A DNA stretch of 64,000 nucleotides from Salibacteraceae bacterium (GCA_018401875.1 JAGYJZ010000006.1:1-64000), one strand, 5' to 3'; counted from the first letter of the stretch, positions 54,574-64,000 are shown. Translations and numbers: made by a program. Notes: generated by a model not told the origin, from the letters alone.

Positions 54574-55065
54574 ATGAAGACCATTATCATCATAATCGCA
54601 GCCGTTTTTTTCGGAACAAATATCTTTTCGCAAACGATGTTTATCGACTACACAGAGCGAACGAAAGAGAATACAGCCACTATTCATTTGATTGAATCGA
54701 AGTTGCCGATTGAGAATGAGGAATTTAATGACCTCAGCAAGGCAAAAGTGAAATTGATTAGAACGATTGAAAATTACCGAACCGATGGCTACACTGTTCA
54801 AGCAACCTCAGTTTCTACACATAAGTTTAAAGGAAGCTTGCACTATCATTATCAGTACATTTTGCAGAAGACAACCCATCTTGACGAATTTGTAAATGAA
54901 CTTGACGATGCTGAAGGTTTTAAAAGGCAACAGATGCGAAAAAACCTCGATGAGCAGATTCTGAAACAAAAACCTGAAGGTCAACTAAAGGTGCGTGAGC
55001 AAAAAAGAACCAACTCGGGCGATGTGCCACTTCAGCCCCAAGCGCAGCCCAAACCCGTAGAGTAA
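54574..55065 (+). CDS. secreted protein of unknown function
   Basis: 163 aa. Signal peptide MKTIIIIIAAVFFGTNIFSQ. Mature protein with an alpha/beta centre (LSKAKVKLIRTIENYRTDGY; FKGSLHYHYQYILQK) and a charged, Pro/Gln-rich tail (PLQPQAQPKPVE). Monocistronic. Not recognised. Confidence 0.72.
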   Translation: MKTIIIIIAAVFFGTNIFSQTMFIDYTERTKENTATIHLIESKLPIENEEFNDLSKAKVKLIRTIENYRTDGYTVQATSVSTHKFKGSLHYHYQYILQKTTHLDEFVNELDDAEGFKRQQMRKNLDEQILKQKPEGQLKVREQKRTNSGDVPLQPQAQPKPVE

Positions 55066-55249
55066 TTTTTTGATTTTTAGAACGGTCCATTATTTGGATG
55101 ATTCAAACAGACGCTCCTAACTTGTTCTTAAATCTCGTGTTCAAATGTTTAGAGAAGTCGCTTGTTTAAGACTTTAGTCGAATTGCGTTGAAACTCGGCT
55201 TATTCGCCATTCACAATACTTATTTTCGCTCTCCGAAATCATATTGGAT

Positions 55250-57118
55250 ATGGAACAAGAAAAGCCTTATAGCCCCAAAAATAAAATCCGCATTGTTACT
55301 GCAGCATCACTCTTTGATGGACATGATGCAGCCATAAATATCATGCGCAGAATCATTCAAAGCACCGGAGCTGAGGTGATTCATTTGGGGCACGACCGCA
55401 GCGTAGAAGAAGTCGTTAATTGTGCCATCCAAGAAGACGCTCAAGCCATTGCGATGACCAGCTACCAAGGTGGGCACGTGGAGTATTTTAAATACATGTA
55501 TGATTTGTTAAAGGAGAAGGGCGCCAGCCACATCAAGATTTTTGGTGGCGGTGGTGGCACTATTCTTCCTGAAGAAATTAAGGAATTGCACGCCTACGGA
55601 ATTACGCGATTGTATCACCCGGATGATGGACGGGCAATGGGATTGCAAGGCATGATCAACGATATGTTGAGGCAAGCTGATTTCCCAACGGGAATGACAT
55701 TGAACGGTGAAGTGTCGCATTTAAACAGCAAAGATCGTGGAGCTATTGCTCGATTGATTTCAGCCGCTGAAAATAACCCTGAAGGATCAAAAGAAGAAAT
55801 GGCCAAAGTGCATGCGATGGCTGATAAGAACAATGTGCCGATTCTTGGAATTACCGGAACAGGCGGATCTGGAAAAAGCTCATTGGTGGATGAATTGGTG
55901 CGAAGGTTTTTGGTTGATTTTCCGGAGAAAACACTTGGGATAATCAGCGTTGACCCATCAAAGAAAAAAACCGGTGGCGCATTGCTAGGAGATAGAATCC
56001 GCATGAATGCGATTCGCAACGATCGTGTTTACATGCGTTCGCTGGCAACCCGACAAAGCAATTTAGCATTGAGTAAGCACGTCAAAGAAGCCTTAGCCAT
56101 ATTAAAAGCGGCACAGTTTGACTTGATCATTTTAGAAACATCAGGAATAGGGCAGAGCGATACCGAAATTTTAGACCATAGCGATGCCAGCCTGTATGTC
56201 ATGACACCAGAATTCGGTGCCGCTACGCAATTGGAAAAAATTGATATGCTCGATTTTGCTGACATTGTAGCGCTCAACAAGTTTGATAAGCGAGGAGCTT
56301 TAGACGCAGTGCGTGATGTAAAGAAACAATACAAACGCAACCACAACTTGTGGGATACACCAGACGATGAGATTCCGGTTTACGGAACCATTGCAAGCCA
56401 ATTCAACGATCCAGGAATGAATACGCTTTATAAGCAAATCATGGACTTGATGGTGACCAAGGCGGGCGCAACCGAACTCAAATCAACGTTCGAGATCACG
56501 GATGAGATGAGCGAGAAAATCTTCATCATTCCACCGGCTCGAACACGCTACCTCAGCGAAATCGCTGAAAACAATCGCGCTTATGATAAATGGGAAGCGG
56601 AGCAAAGTGATATTGCAGATAAACTTTATGGTTTGAATCAGGCGATCATTCTTTTTGGAGGTGAAGATCAGCTTTCAGCCATCAGTTCTCAGTCATCAGT
56701 CGCTGAAAACCGACAACTGAAATCTGATAGCTCGAGCAATGAACTAGAGGCTTTAGTCGCTAAGTTCATTGCGATTAAGAAAGATTTAGATCCGCATAAC
56801 TGGGATTCTATCCAAGAGTTTTCGGCAGAAATGCAGCGCTACAAAGACGAATTCTATTCGTTTAAAGTGCGTGATAAAGAGATCAAGATTGCAACGCATT
56901 CTATCTCCTTGAGTCAATCTAAAATCCCAAAAATTGCGACACCAAAATACCGCAGTTGGGGAGATATGTTGCGATGGACATTGCAAGAGAATGTGCCGGG
57001 TAAGTTTCCTTATACCGCTGGTTTGTTTCCATTTAAAAGAGAAGGCGAAGATCCAACGCGGATGTTTGCAGGTGTGAAGGCGGACCTGAGCGCACCAACA
57101 GACGCTTTCACTATGTAG
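55250..57118 (+). CDS. icmF: fused isobutyryl-CoA mutase IcmF: B12 and G-protein domains (frame broken after 57,070)
   Basis: Adenosylcobalamin enzyme interconverting isobutyryl- and butyryl-CoA, with its own G-protein chaperone. ATG at 55250 after a -7-like TATTTTCG; a TTG lies 6 bp upstream. B12-binding domain with axial His25 ([12 protein letters not shown] ... [10 protein letters not shown]). MeaI-type GTPase with P-loop GTGGSGKS at 203-210 and NKFD at the guanine site. Then the start of the mutase domain ([20 protein letters not shown]). A 2-bp excess in GCAGGTGTGAAGGCGG shifts the frame near 57072; the true residues would be [14 protein letters not shown]. The last ~15 residues are frameshift product. 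A palindromic insertion lies at 56669-56733. Confidence 0.92.
   Translation: MEQEKPYSPKNKIRIVTAASLFDGHDAAINIMRRIIQSTGAEVIHLGHDRSVEEVVNCAIQEDAQAIAMTSYQGGHVEYFKYMYDLLKEKGASHIKIFGGGGGTILPEEIKELHAYGITRLYHPDDGRAMGLQGMINDMLRQADFPTGMTLNGEVSHLNSKDRGAIARLISAAENNPEGSKEEMAKVHAMADKNNVPILGITGTGGSGKSSLVDELVRRFLVDFPEKTLGIISVDPSKKKTGGALLGDRIRMNAIRNDRVYMRSLATRQSNLALSKHVKEALAILKAAQFDLIILETSGIGQSDTEILDHSDASLYVMTPEFGAATQLEKIDMLDFADIVALNKFDKRGALDAVRDVKKQYKRNHNLWDTPDDEIPVYGTIASQFNDPGMNTLYKQIMDLMVTKAGATELKSTFEITDEMSEKIFIIPPARTRYLSEIAENNRAYDKWEAEQSDIADKLYGLNQAIILFGGEDQLSAISSQSSVAENRQLKSDSSSNELEALVAKFIAIKKDLDPHNWDSIQEFSAEMQRYKDEFYSFKVRDKEIKIATHSISLSQSKIPKIATPKYRSWGDMLRWTLQENVPGKFPYTAGLFPFKREGEDPTRMFAGVKADLSAPTDAFTM
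56669..56733. repeat. in-frame palindromic element inside icmF
   Basis: The two halves (CAGCTTTCAGCCATCAGTT ... AACTGAAATCTGATAGCTC) are imperfect reverse complements. Encodes [20 protein letters not shown] in the linker after the GTPase domain, and shifts no frame. Related to the element at 59969-60027. Confidence 0.7.
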
Positions 57119-58638
57119 GTTTGACATGTAAAGCGATTAATTTACACTTTTGACTCTGTTACACTTTACGGAAATGACCCCGATCACCGTCCTGAAATAT
57201 CTATAGGTAAAGTTGGAAACTCAGGTAGAGCATTTTGCTGTTGGATGATGCAGAAGTGTATTCGGATTTGACCTTTCTGATCCTAAAACTTCGGTTTCGA
57301 TGACCATAAATAGTCCTGCGCAATGTTGCCCAGGTTTTTTATGAATGCAGCCATCGATCAAGCGTGTGAGAAATACATTTTAGCCAATAAGTTGGGAGAA
57401 AAGTTGAAGCAGAAACTCAAAGAAATTTGGGACGATAAAGGACTTGAACGACCAAAATACCAAGGTAGATTGCCAGATGAAGCCAAGCGGACTTGGGCTG
57501 ATGCTGTTAGGTGTGACGGGTGATTTAGTGTTGGATAAAGATGCTTATGCCAAGATCAGAAAACCATGAGCGTAGTTCGTGGAACCGTTCAGGCGGATCT
57601 TGGAAAAGGAAGGATAAGCGCCAGCTTTATGTTTTAATGCCGTTTTGTTCACGATGATGGGCGATGTGCAAAGTTTCATCAACCATGCCGTGCGTAATTT
57701 CTATTCGGTTTCCATCAGCGGTTACCATTGCTGAGGCGGGCGATCAATTACGCAGTTAGCGTTCTGATCAGAATAGATTACCTACGTTGAGTATTACTCA
57801 GTCGAGGAATGGACATCAATGATTTCCGGAGCCAAACTTGAAGGCTTCTTCTTCAGCAATGGTATCGATCCAAATTACGCAGTGATTGGTCGTGCCAGAA
57901 AAATTTGGGCAAGGCTTTAACCAAGAAATACAGGCGAATCAAGAACTCAAATGCAAATACCACATTCAAACCAGTAGGCGAAGCTTGCACTGAGATTGAG
58001 ATTTCAATGATATCCGTACCACATTGCAAGCCCTTTACGCGATCTACGATAACTGTAATTCACTGCACACCAATGCCTATGACGAAGCCATTACCACGCC
58101 TACAAGAAGAAAGCGTGCGCAGGCAATGGCCATTCAGTTGATCATCAACCGAGAGTTGGGTCTTGCCAAGAATGAGAATCCACTGCAAGGCTCATTCATC
58201 ATCGAAGAACTGACGGAATTGGTAGAAGAGGCGGTCTTGCTTGAGTTTGATCGCATCACAGAGCGCGGTGGCGTTTTAGGAGCCATGGAAACCATGTACC
58301 AACGCAGTAAGATTCAAGAAAGTTTGTATTACGAAACCTTAAACGCCTGGTGAATTTCCAATCATTGGGGTGAATACCTTCTTGAGTTCAAGGAGCAGTC
58401 CTACGGTGCTTCAGAGAGAAGTAATCCGAGCAACCGAAGAAACTGCCAGATTGCGATGAAGAATCGCTTGCAAGCCTATGGCGATAAGCAAGAAGATCTA
58501 TTGCGCAACCTTCAATTGGCAGCCATCAACAACCGCAACATGTTTGAAGAATTGATGGAAGTGTGTAAGTATTCCTCCTTAGGTCAGATTACCGATTCGC
58601 TTTTTGAGGTCGGAGGACAATACCGCAGAAATATGTAG
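57119..58638 (+). pseudogene. icmF: remainder of icmF mutase domain, broken by many indels
   Basis: Continuation of IcmF in shifting frames up to the family's true C-terminus. Readable pieces: [15 protein letters not shown] (57153-57197), FFMNAAIDQACEKYILAN (from about 57341), [19 protein letters not shown] (58033 on), then a long clean piece ending at 58353, and FEVGGQYRRNM at 58638. Some errors compensate: near 58105, TPTEESVRRAMA is read as [12 protein letters not shown] because of one extra A and one lost G. Total length 55250-58638 equals a full icmF. Probably an intact gene with sequence errors, not a dead one. Confidence 0.85.
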
Positions 58639-58653
58639 TGAATTGTCCGGAGA

Positions 58654-58741
58654 TCCGCCCACTGGCGCGATTGGCGGGCGGTATAGACGTAATATGTAAG
58701 CTGAATTTTATATGGCCAATCCTGAGCTTGTCGAAGGATGG
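58654..58741. repeat. two short intergenic palindromic motifs
   Basis: CCGCCC ... GGGCGG hairpin at 58654-58681, and CCTGAGCTTGTCGAAGG at 58722-58738, a word I recall as widely repeated between Bacteroidota genes. Otherwise 58639-58934 shows nothing. Confidence 0.45.
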
Positions 58742-58934
58742 TGAACAATACAGGAGGAACATGTAGTTCACCGAACCTAGGCCAGATAAAGGTGAAGATT
58801 AATAAAGTCAATAAGGCTGATGGTGCAGGCATCGTCTTTTGATTTGACTTATTCACGCATATTTTTAAACGATCTTTTCCGAAGGTATATTTTACGCTTA
58901 CAATCAAAGCAGTTTGCTTTTTGAGCAACAGATC

Positions 58935-59123
58935 ATGAGAAAAATTGGCTTAACGTCCATATTTGCAAGTTTCGGCTTGATATTTTACACCGTGATTATG
59001 GAAAAATCACAGGTCGGTCTTTCGGCTTTTGAGGTGCTAATACTTGTAAGTGATTTCACATTGCTTTTTGGTGGGATTGGGCTGATTTTTGGTCGAGCAA
59101 AGAAGAGACAAACAGAGCATTAA
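58935..59123 (+). CDS. small two-helix membrane protein, unknown
   Basis: 62 aa from the ATG at 58935; two hydrophobic stretches (LTSIFASFGLIFYTVIM and ILVSDFTLLFGGIGLIF). In the error-rich zone: removing one T at the stop would continue KDTYSDMRTLVTGE to a stop at 59166, so the C-terminus may be wrong. Function unknown. Confidence 0.5.
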   Translation: MRKIGLTSIFASFGLIFYTVIMEKSQVGLSAFEVLILVSDFTLLFGGIGLIFGRAKKRQTEH

Positions 59124-59184
59124 GGATACTTATTCCGATATGCGGACTTTGGTAACAGGAGAATAATATTTAAAATATTCTACT

Positions 59185-59673
59185 TACCATCGGCTTCGAT
59201 TCAACTTATCCTAGGCGTTTTCATGTTTAGTTTCATTGTTGGTCCAATCATAGCTCGTCAGCGTTATGAAAAATGGAAAGACTTCACCCATTCTACGGCT
59301 AAATTGCACTTGCCATAATGCTCACAGATAGCGCAGGATTTGCACTGATCGGACTAGGGCTTACGTTTTGGATTCAGCATTGTTAAGTGCTATGGTAATT
59401 GTCTTTATTGGTCTGCTTCTGCTTGTTGCTTCAGCTGTATTGTGGAATAACTCTGTTGACCTTCTTTTTAAAATACAGCTTAAAACAAGTGTTGATTTGC
59501 GTTTCGTGAATGAGCAACTTGAAGAAAAGAGCAATGAGATTATGGATTCAATAAGGTACGCAAAACGTATTCAGAAGCTATTCTTCCTCCCGAGTAAAAT
59601 GGTTAAAGCATCTTTAGCACAGAGTTTTTATTCTGTACATGCCTAAGGATATTGTAGCCGGAAATTCTATTGG
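59185..59673 (+). pseudogene. membrane/linker part of the SpoIIE-type phosphatase gene, frame-broken
   Basis: Upstream half of the phosphatase at 59674 in several frames: hydrophobic pieces (VFMFSFIVGPIIARQRYEKW near 59219; VIVFIGLLLLVASAVLW from 59392) and the linker to the catalytic domain. The start of the PP2C domain reads SIRYAKRIQKLFFLPSKM where family members have IQEAILPPSKM. A GG to G loss (about 59574) and a CC to CCC gain (about 59590) explain the change exactly. An extra T in a T-run near 59628 then ends the frame. Confidence 0.75.
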
Positions 59674-60336
59674 ATGGAGTCGGCAGGTGATGTTGTTTAT
59701 TTCGCTGCGGCAGACTGCACGAGGTCATGGGTGCCGGGCGCCATGGTTTCGGTGATCTGTAACAATGGATTGAATCGTTCAGTGCGTGAGTTTGGTTTGC
59801 GAACCCCAGCTGAAATCTTGGACAAAACCCGTGAACTCGTGATTCAAGAATTCGAAAAATCAGAAGAAGAAGTAAAAGACGGAATGGACATTTCGTTGTG
59901 TGCTTTGAATACCAAAACCAATGCATTGGAATGGGCTGGAGCGAATAATCCGCTTTGGCTAGTTACCAGCCGTCAGCTTTCAGATATCAGTAATCAGGCT
60001 GATGGCCAGCTACTGACAGCTGACAACTTGAGCCTGTATGAAATAAAGGCGAACAAGCAACCCATAGGCAAATACGGCCTCGAAACGCCCTTCACCAATC
60101 ACACCATTCAACTCGAAAAAGGCGATACCATTTACATTTTTAGCGATGGCTATCCCGATCAGTTTGGTGGAGAAAACGGCAAGAAATACAAGAGCGGAAA
60201 TTTCAAGAAAACCTTGATTCGCTTGTCGCAAGAATCTATTGAAAAACAAAAAGTTATGCTTGATAAGGAGTTTGAAAGCTGGCGAGGAACGCTAGAGCAA
60301 ATCGATGACGTCTGCGTTATTGGGGTTCGCGTTTAG
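59674..60336 (+). CDS. SpoIIE/PP2C-type serine phosphatase, catalytic part
   Basis: 220 aa; the real gene starts upstream, before the frame breaks. Metal-dependent phosphatase that would dephosphorylate a regulatory protein (anti-sigma antagonist type). AAADCT then VPGAMVSV, where the normal GHG metal motif is read as RSW (ACGAGGTCATGGGTG), again a +1/-1 pair. Then EEEVKDGMDISLCALN, WAGANNPLWL, ANKQPIGKYG, FSDGYPDQFGG, EQIDDVCVIGVRV at the normal C-terminus. Carries an in-frame palindromic insertion (about 59969-60027). The N-terminal context suggests a membrane sensor-phosphatase. Confidence 0.85.
   Translation: MESAGDVVYFAAADCTRSWVPGAMVSVICNNGLNRSVREFGLRTPAEILDKTRELVIQEFEKSEEEVKDGMDISLCALNTKTNALEWAGANNPLWLVTSRQLSDISNQADGQLLTADNLSLYEIKANKQPIGKYGLETPFTNHTIQLEKGDTIYIFSDGYPDQFGGENGKKYKSGNFKKTLIRLSQESIEKQKVMLDKEFESWRGTLEQIDDVCVIGVRV
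59969..60027. repeat. in-frame palindromic element inside the phosphatase gene
   Basis: GTCAGCTTTCAGATATCAGTA ... TACTGACAGCTGAC, imperfect inverted halves around a centre. Encodes SRQLSDISNQADGQLLTADN between NNPLWLVT and YEIKANKQPIG, where family members have a short loop. Shares the CAGCTTTCAG start with the icmF element. Confidence 0.7.
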
Positions 60337-60479
60337 CGCGCTAACAAGTCACGATTCAGCGTTCAATTTCCAACCAACAATTCAATTCTTACCCTTGGCG
60401 GGGCCAATGATATGCGTGTATGGTCGGTGTGAAGTTATGAACACTCAGGATAAACGAATAAACCAAGAACATTGAATGA

Positions 60480-60912
60480 AGCCTTCTTTTAGCTTCGTTT
60501 GCGGGTAGCGTTTTTATCAATGTTATTATGAAACCTCCATCTGTTTCTTTTATAGGTTACAGCAGTTAAAATTCATCTTTAGCTCACAGCAAAGGCCTAT
60601 CCTATTTTTAAGCAGCATTACAGAGCTCGTTTGAACCGAATGTTGTAGTTTTCCAAATAAATGTTTTTTTGGAGCATACAGGTGACTTCTCAACTGTCTA
60701 TCTGATGAAGGGTCGAAATAGACATTGTTCTGTGCAGAATGGAATTGTCCAAATTCTTCGTAGATACCTTTACCCATAGCATCCTTATTGAGCACCAACT
60801 CTTCAACACGATCGTTAAAATATACACTTCTTCTTTCTTTCCAAATACTTTGGTTGTTGGTTGATGCAATGAGCTGCTGGTGGGCTTTATCAAGCTCATC
60901 AACAACATCATT
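60480..60912 (-). pseudogene. C-terminal remnant of the ABCG transporter gene
   Basis: Directly after the TAA at 60913-60915 the same frame continues NDVVDELDKAHQQLIAS, then LNKDAMGKGIYEEFGQF and HLYAPKKHLFGKL, matching the known C-terminal region of this transporter group (YFDP ... AHFYAPRKK-FG). After FGKL a frame shift is needed to read TTFGSNELCN, where members have TFWVN. The rest of 60337-60480 shows nothing recognisable. Probably one gene with sequence errors. Confidence 0.7.
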
Positions 60913-63504
60913 TTAGCTCGATCTGTATTTCTTCTTCAGAGCATTTACGTGTGCTGTAATTTCTCCAGATTTTAAGGCTTGTTTGCTTACCATTTCAGGA
61001 TTCTCATTGTATTTGATCAGCTCTGCTCTGAGAATTGACATGCATGAATCTTTGTTAGTAGCAAGTTCACAATCGCTCAATGTACCGAGCATCTTATCGA
61101 CCCAAAAATTACTCAAGTAACCTAAATTCTCTTTCTTTTTCTTTAAGTCGTACAATGGTTTCTCATAGGCGTTGTTTTGAAATAGGTGCACCGTTAATCC
61201 TTCAAATGCCCAGCGAGTTGCCATCACTTCACCAGCCAAAGGAACAACGCTGCGCGAGGCAAGCATCGGATTTAACTCATCAAACTTCACCAGGTGTCCG
61301 CTTAGCATTAACTGAGGGATAATTAAAAATGGAATGAGGATGTATATGGTCACCGCGCTTCTAAAAGCGGATGAAATATTTAAACCAAGTGCATTGGCAA
61401 ATAAAGAAACTGCAAAAAGCATCAACCAAAACTCAAGATACATTTCCTTGAACTCAAGTATTGAATTTCCTATAGCCACAAAGAGAAAGGATTGCAATGC
61501 GGAAATACCGAGTAAGATTAGGATTTTACTTTTCAGATAAGCCAGTTTACTCAAGTTCAAAAAGCGCTCGCGTTGTCTAATCTTTCTATCGTGTAGAATT
61601 TCTTCCGCACTGGTCATTAGTCCTAAAAACAACATTACAATTACGCTCATGAAAATGTACGCAACAATATTTCGGTTTTCTTGGAATGTATATTCTTCTC
61701 CTGGAGCTTCATAAAGCGTCATTGGTGCAAGAAGCAAGGCCAAAACGGGCGCTTCGAGAAGGGTGATCAGTAAGTATTGATTGTTGTTCAGTTTAGAAAG
61801 AACATCTCGTTTAATAAAAACGAGTAACTGAGTAAAAAATCCTGGCTTTTTGTAGTCATTTTTATAATCAACCTCTTGTGCGGTTGCGCGCTCATCCTTG
61901 ATGTGATGCTCATGGTAGTATTTGTTCCAATGCTCGGGAGTGAATCTTCTTTGTCCGGTCGGAAACCCATTTTCATCGAGCAATCGCGCCTCAAGGATTG
62001 TAAATATTTGCTCAGGATTTACATTTCCACAGCATACACACTGGCTTATATCAGGGTTAATACGATGGGTGGCAGTCTTGAAATACATCACCGCATCAAC
62101 GGGGTTTCCCTGATACACAGGATAACCTCCTTTGTCTAGTAGAATAAGTTTGTCAAACAATTTAAAGATTTGAGAAGAAGGCTGGTGAATGACAACGAAT
62201 ACCAATTTATCTTTTAAAGCGAGTGATTTGAGTAAATCAAGTATTACTTCACTATCGCTCGAAGAAAGCCCTGAGGTAGGTTCGTCTAAGAATAAGACTC
62301 CTGGTTCTCTGATTAACTCTAGAGCGATGTTCAGCCGCTTGCGTTGCCCACCGCTGATGATTTTCTCAAGAGGATTACCGACTTTTAAATCTTTTGCTTC
62401 GTACAAACCCAAGTCCTTCAGCGTTTGCTCTACTTTAACCTTAATAACCTCATTTTCTTGATCGGCAAAGCACAGCTGCGCATTGAAATAGAGGTTTTGA
62501 AATACAGTTAAGTCTTCCATGAGAAGATCGCTTTGTGAAACAAAACCGACAACACCCTCCAACGCTTTTGGTTTTGCGTGCAGGTCCATTCCGTTGATCG
62601 CTACTTTTCCTGTACTTGGATGCGCGTTGCCATTCAAAACATTGAGCAAAGTGGATTTACCAGCACCAGAGCCACCCATTATTCCAATCAGTCGTCCCCC
62701 GTTTTCAGAAAAACTCAGTTTGTGCAAACCAACCTTGCCATTCGTGAATTGGTAGGTGATTTCATCGGCAACAAAGCTCACTTTTTGTGACCTACTCTCA
62801 TGCATAAACACCTTTTCTACATCACTGAAATAGATGGGTTCAATGTGTTCTCCACGAATGATTGCACCGGGTCCGAAAACATGGGCTGTTTGATCATAAA
62901 ACGGTACACCGTTGATCGTTAACTCTTGATTTCCAAGATATAGAGCAAAGTGCATGTTGGCACTTCTGGCATAAGCGATGAGAATCTCTTGGTCAAGTTT
63001 CGGCTCGACAAGTGAATGGAAGTCATCGGATCCACTTTTTTCACTTTGAATACGCAGTGCAAACGCCCCTTTAAAATTTTCTGGGTAAGCTAATAGGTTC
63101 AAAACCAATTGAAAATCAGATTCAGGCACCCTGAGCGAGCTGTAAATGGTATTCAAAAACGCCAATTCTTCTTCCTTCACATGTGCGGCTACAAATACGT
63201 ATTCAATGAGCCGCACGATGACAATCATTTTTTGCTTTTGAGTTAAGGCTTCATTCAGGTCAGTGCTTATTGCTCCAATTCTATTGGATCGGGAAGTGTG
63301 TTTTTCTGTCTCAGGATTTTCGTCATCATGGTATGCTTGAATACACGAGTCATAAAACTCTAAATACTCATTGGCTTTTTTCTCGTCAAGAGTGAGTCGC
63401 AGAAATTCCTCTTCCATTTTTCTTCTAACCAATTCATCATCTTTGCTCCCTCGGCCTGCAATAGCAAATAGCTCCATTAGTAATAAAAGGATTCGCTCAC
63501 TCAT
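60913..63504 (-). CDS. ABCG-type ABC transporter with N-terminal TerB-like domain, probably truncated by error
   Basis: 863 aa as read; homologous text continues past the stop. N-terminal helical TerB-like domain (about 1-140), FHA-like beta region (about 170-260; VFGPGAIIRGEHIEPIYFSDV), then an ATPase domain with Walker A GGSGAGKST, signature SGGQRKR, Walker B VLFLDEPTSGL and H-loop VIHQPSS. A CVCCG motif lies in the linker. ABC2 membrane domain of about six helices (AYIFMSVIVMLFLGLMTSA; LMLFAVSLFANALGLNISSA). Half-transporter of the ABCG/White type, unusual outside Bacteroidota and cyanobacteria. Substrate unknown. Confidence 0.9.
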   Translation of the reverse strand: MSERILLLLMELFAIAGRGSKDDELVRRKMEEEFLRLTLDEKKANEYLEFYDSCIQAYHDDENPETEKHTSRSNRIGAISTDLNEALTQKQKMIVIVRLIEYVFVAAHVKEEELAFLNTIYSSLRVPESDFQLVLNLLAYPENFKGAFALRIQSEKSGSDDFHSLVEPKLDQEILIAYARSANMHFALYLGNQELTINGVPFYDQTAHVFGPGAIIRGEHIEPIYFSDVEKVFMHESRSQKVSFVADEITYQFTNGKVGLHKLSFSENGGRLIGIMGGSGAGKSTLLNVLNGNAHPSTGKVAINGMDLHAKPKALEGVVGFVSQSDLLMEDLTVFQNLYFNAQLCFADQENEVIKVKVEQTLKDLGLYEAKDLKVGNPLEKIISGGQRKRLNIALELIREPGVLFLDEPTSGLSSSDSEVILDLLKSLALKDKLVFVVIHQPSSQIFKLFDKLILLDKGGYPVYQGNPVDAVMYFKTATHRINPDISQCVCCGNVNPEQIFTILEARLLDENGFPTGQRRFTPEHWNKYYHEHHIKDERATAQEVDYKNDYKKPGFFTQLLVFIKRDVLSKLNNNQYLLITLLEAPVLALLLAPMTLYEAPGEEYTFQENRNIVAYIFMSVIVMLFLGLMTSAEEILHDRKIRQRERFLNLSKLAYLKSKILILLGISALQSFLFVAIGNSILEFKEMYLEFWLMLFAVSLFANALGLNISSAFRSAVTIYILIPFLIIPQLMLSGHLVKFDELNPMLASRSVVPLAGEVMATRWAFEGLTVHLFQNNAYEKPLYDLKKKKENLGYLSNFWVDKMLGTLSDCELATNKDSCMSILRAELIKYNENPEMVSKQALKSGEITAHVNALKKKYRSS

Positions 63505-63770
63505 AATTGACTCGATTGTAGGTTGTAAGTTTCAGGTTGCAATCTAATAAATCTGCTCGTATCAAAGCGTTGTCTGCATTCTACAATCTGATATTTGACG
63601 GGCGAGTAGTTTAGTCAATGTAATCGTCAAACGAATTTAGAATTGAATGTTTGAATATGTTTGCACTATGAGCAGTTGGTTATTGGATTGTTAACTCAAA
63701 CGCACGCATTTTAAAAATACAATGGAAAATTAGTGAACGAAAAAATTCGCTTTAAGAAATAGTTGATGGA

Positions 63771-64000
63771 ATGGATTTCGAGAAAATAAAAACAGTTATA
63801 CTTCACAAGCTTGCCAACGAACTTAACCCCTCGTTGCACTATCATAATGTGCAGCATACCATTGATATTCTCGATCAATGCAATGAATTTGCTGAAAATA
63901 TGAAGGTTGGTAAAGAGGATTTCCTTTTACTACAAACGGCAGCCTTACTGCATGACGTTGGCTATATATGGGGACGAACAAGTCACGAGGAAAGGAGTGT
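63771..64000 (+). CDS. HD-domain phosphohydrolase, cut by window end
   Basis: First 76 codons of a gene running off the window. Starts ATG GAT TTC GAG at 63771. HD-domain metal ligands visible: HYHNVQHT and LLHDVGY. Related proteins hydrolyse nucleotides or cyclic dinucleotides, or are RelA/SpoT-like. The 266-bp gap before it (63505-63770) shows no gene or clear hairpin. Confidence 0.85.
   Translation, partial: MDFEKIKTVILHKLANELNPSLHYHNVQHTIDILDQCNEFAENMKVGKEDFLLLQTAALLHDVGYIWGRTSHEERS

Noticed and set aside
57323-57523. Separate small gene in the broken icmF region
   Set aside because: FFMNAAIDQACEKYI is part of the mutase domain in shifted frame.
60690-60911. Independent 73-aa gene
   Set aside because: The real coding sense there is the frame continuing from the ABCG transporter (NDVVDELDK...), so this frame is a shadow.

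Overview
The window comes from a member of the Bacteroidota, most likely Flavobacteriales or a close relative (inference). Three things point there. The -7 promoter boxes have the form TAnnTTTG. There are two type IX secretion (T9SS) cargo proteins, one with a gliding-motility-type C-terminus and one with a type A sorting tail. Lineage-typical families are present (DUF4835, DUF6089, DUF4199, DUF2911, the Bacteroidota form of RpoZ, SPOR-tailed envelope proteins). The sequence reads as chromosomal: dense, mostly housekeeping and envelope genes, with no transposase, integrase, phage gene or CRISPR array seen.

Layout. 1-3.9 kb: end of an exopolysaccharide cluster (asparagine synthase, GT4, WcaF-like acetyltransferase, GT2) with overlapping genes and TTG/GTG starts. 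3.9-7.6 kb: small secreted protein, beta-barrel protein, large T9SS cargo. 7.6-13.4 kb: guaB, then three periplasmic SurA/PpiC-type chaperones. 13.4-17.6 kb: MacAB-like efflux operon with two permeases. 17.7-21.7 kb: small lipoproteins, three tRNA genes (Arg, Pro, Ser) and two tandem-repeat arrays. 21.7-26 kb: DnaJ-type protein, FKBP, DUF2911 protein, PLP-dependent acyl-CoA/amino-acid condensing enzyme. 26-31.5 kb: bamD-rpoZ-coaBC-DUF4835, a lone receiver, clpP, a beta-propeller lipoprotein. 31.5-40.9 kb: LOG protein, two SPOR-tailed proteins, nuclease/phosphatase, C-terminal processing protease, DUF1573 and DUF3108 proteins. 40.8-48.8 kb: ferredoxin, RNA methyltransferase, aat, aldo/keto reductase, PNGase F-like secreted enzyme, coiled-coil SPOR protein, SRP RNA. 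48.8-55 kb: DUF4199 plus GT2, then a sulfide:quinone oxidoreductase-like/TusE-DsrC/DsrE-like operon divergent from a GT39 gene, with two TGAC-N4-GTCA palindromes between them. 55-64 kb: fused isobutyryl-CoA mutase (icmF), a phosphatase, an ABCG transporter and the start of an HD-domain gene.

The most striking structures are these. (1) Two tandem arrays (six copies of about 179 bp; three copies of about 116 bp) each lie just downstream of a tRNA gene. Both have the same architecture: the U-tract of the tRNA terminator opens an inverted copy of the array unit. (2) Two related palindromic elements of about 65 bp sit in frame inside unrelated proteins (IcmF and the phosphatase). (3) At about 57.07-59.77 kb and 60.48-60.92 kb, three unrelated genes are broken by dense indels, several of them compensating homopolymer-length changes, which looks more like uncorrected sequencing error than gene decay. 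(4) Five of the seven plain convergent gene pairs end within 4 nt of each other. (5) The sulfur-relay operon has paired CRP/FNR-like sites.
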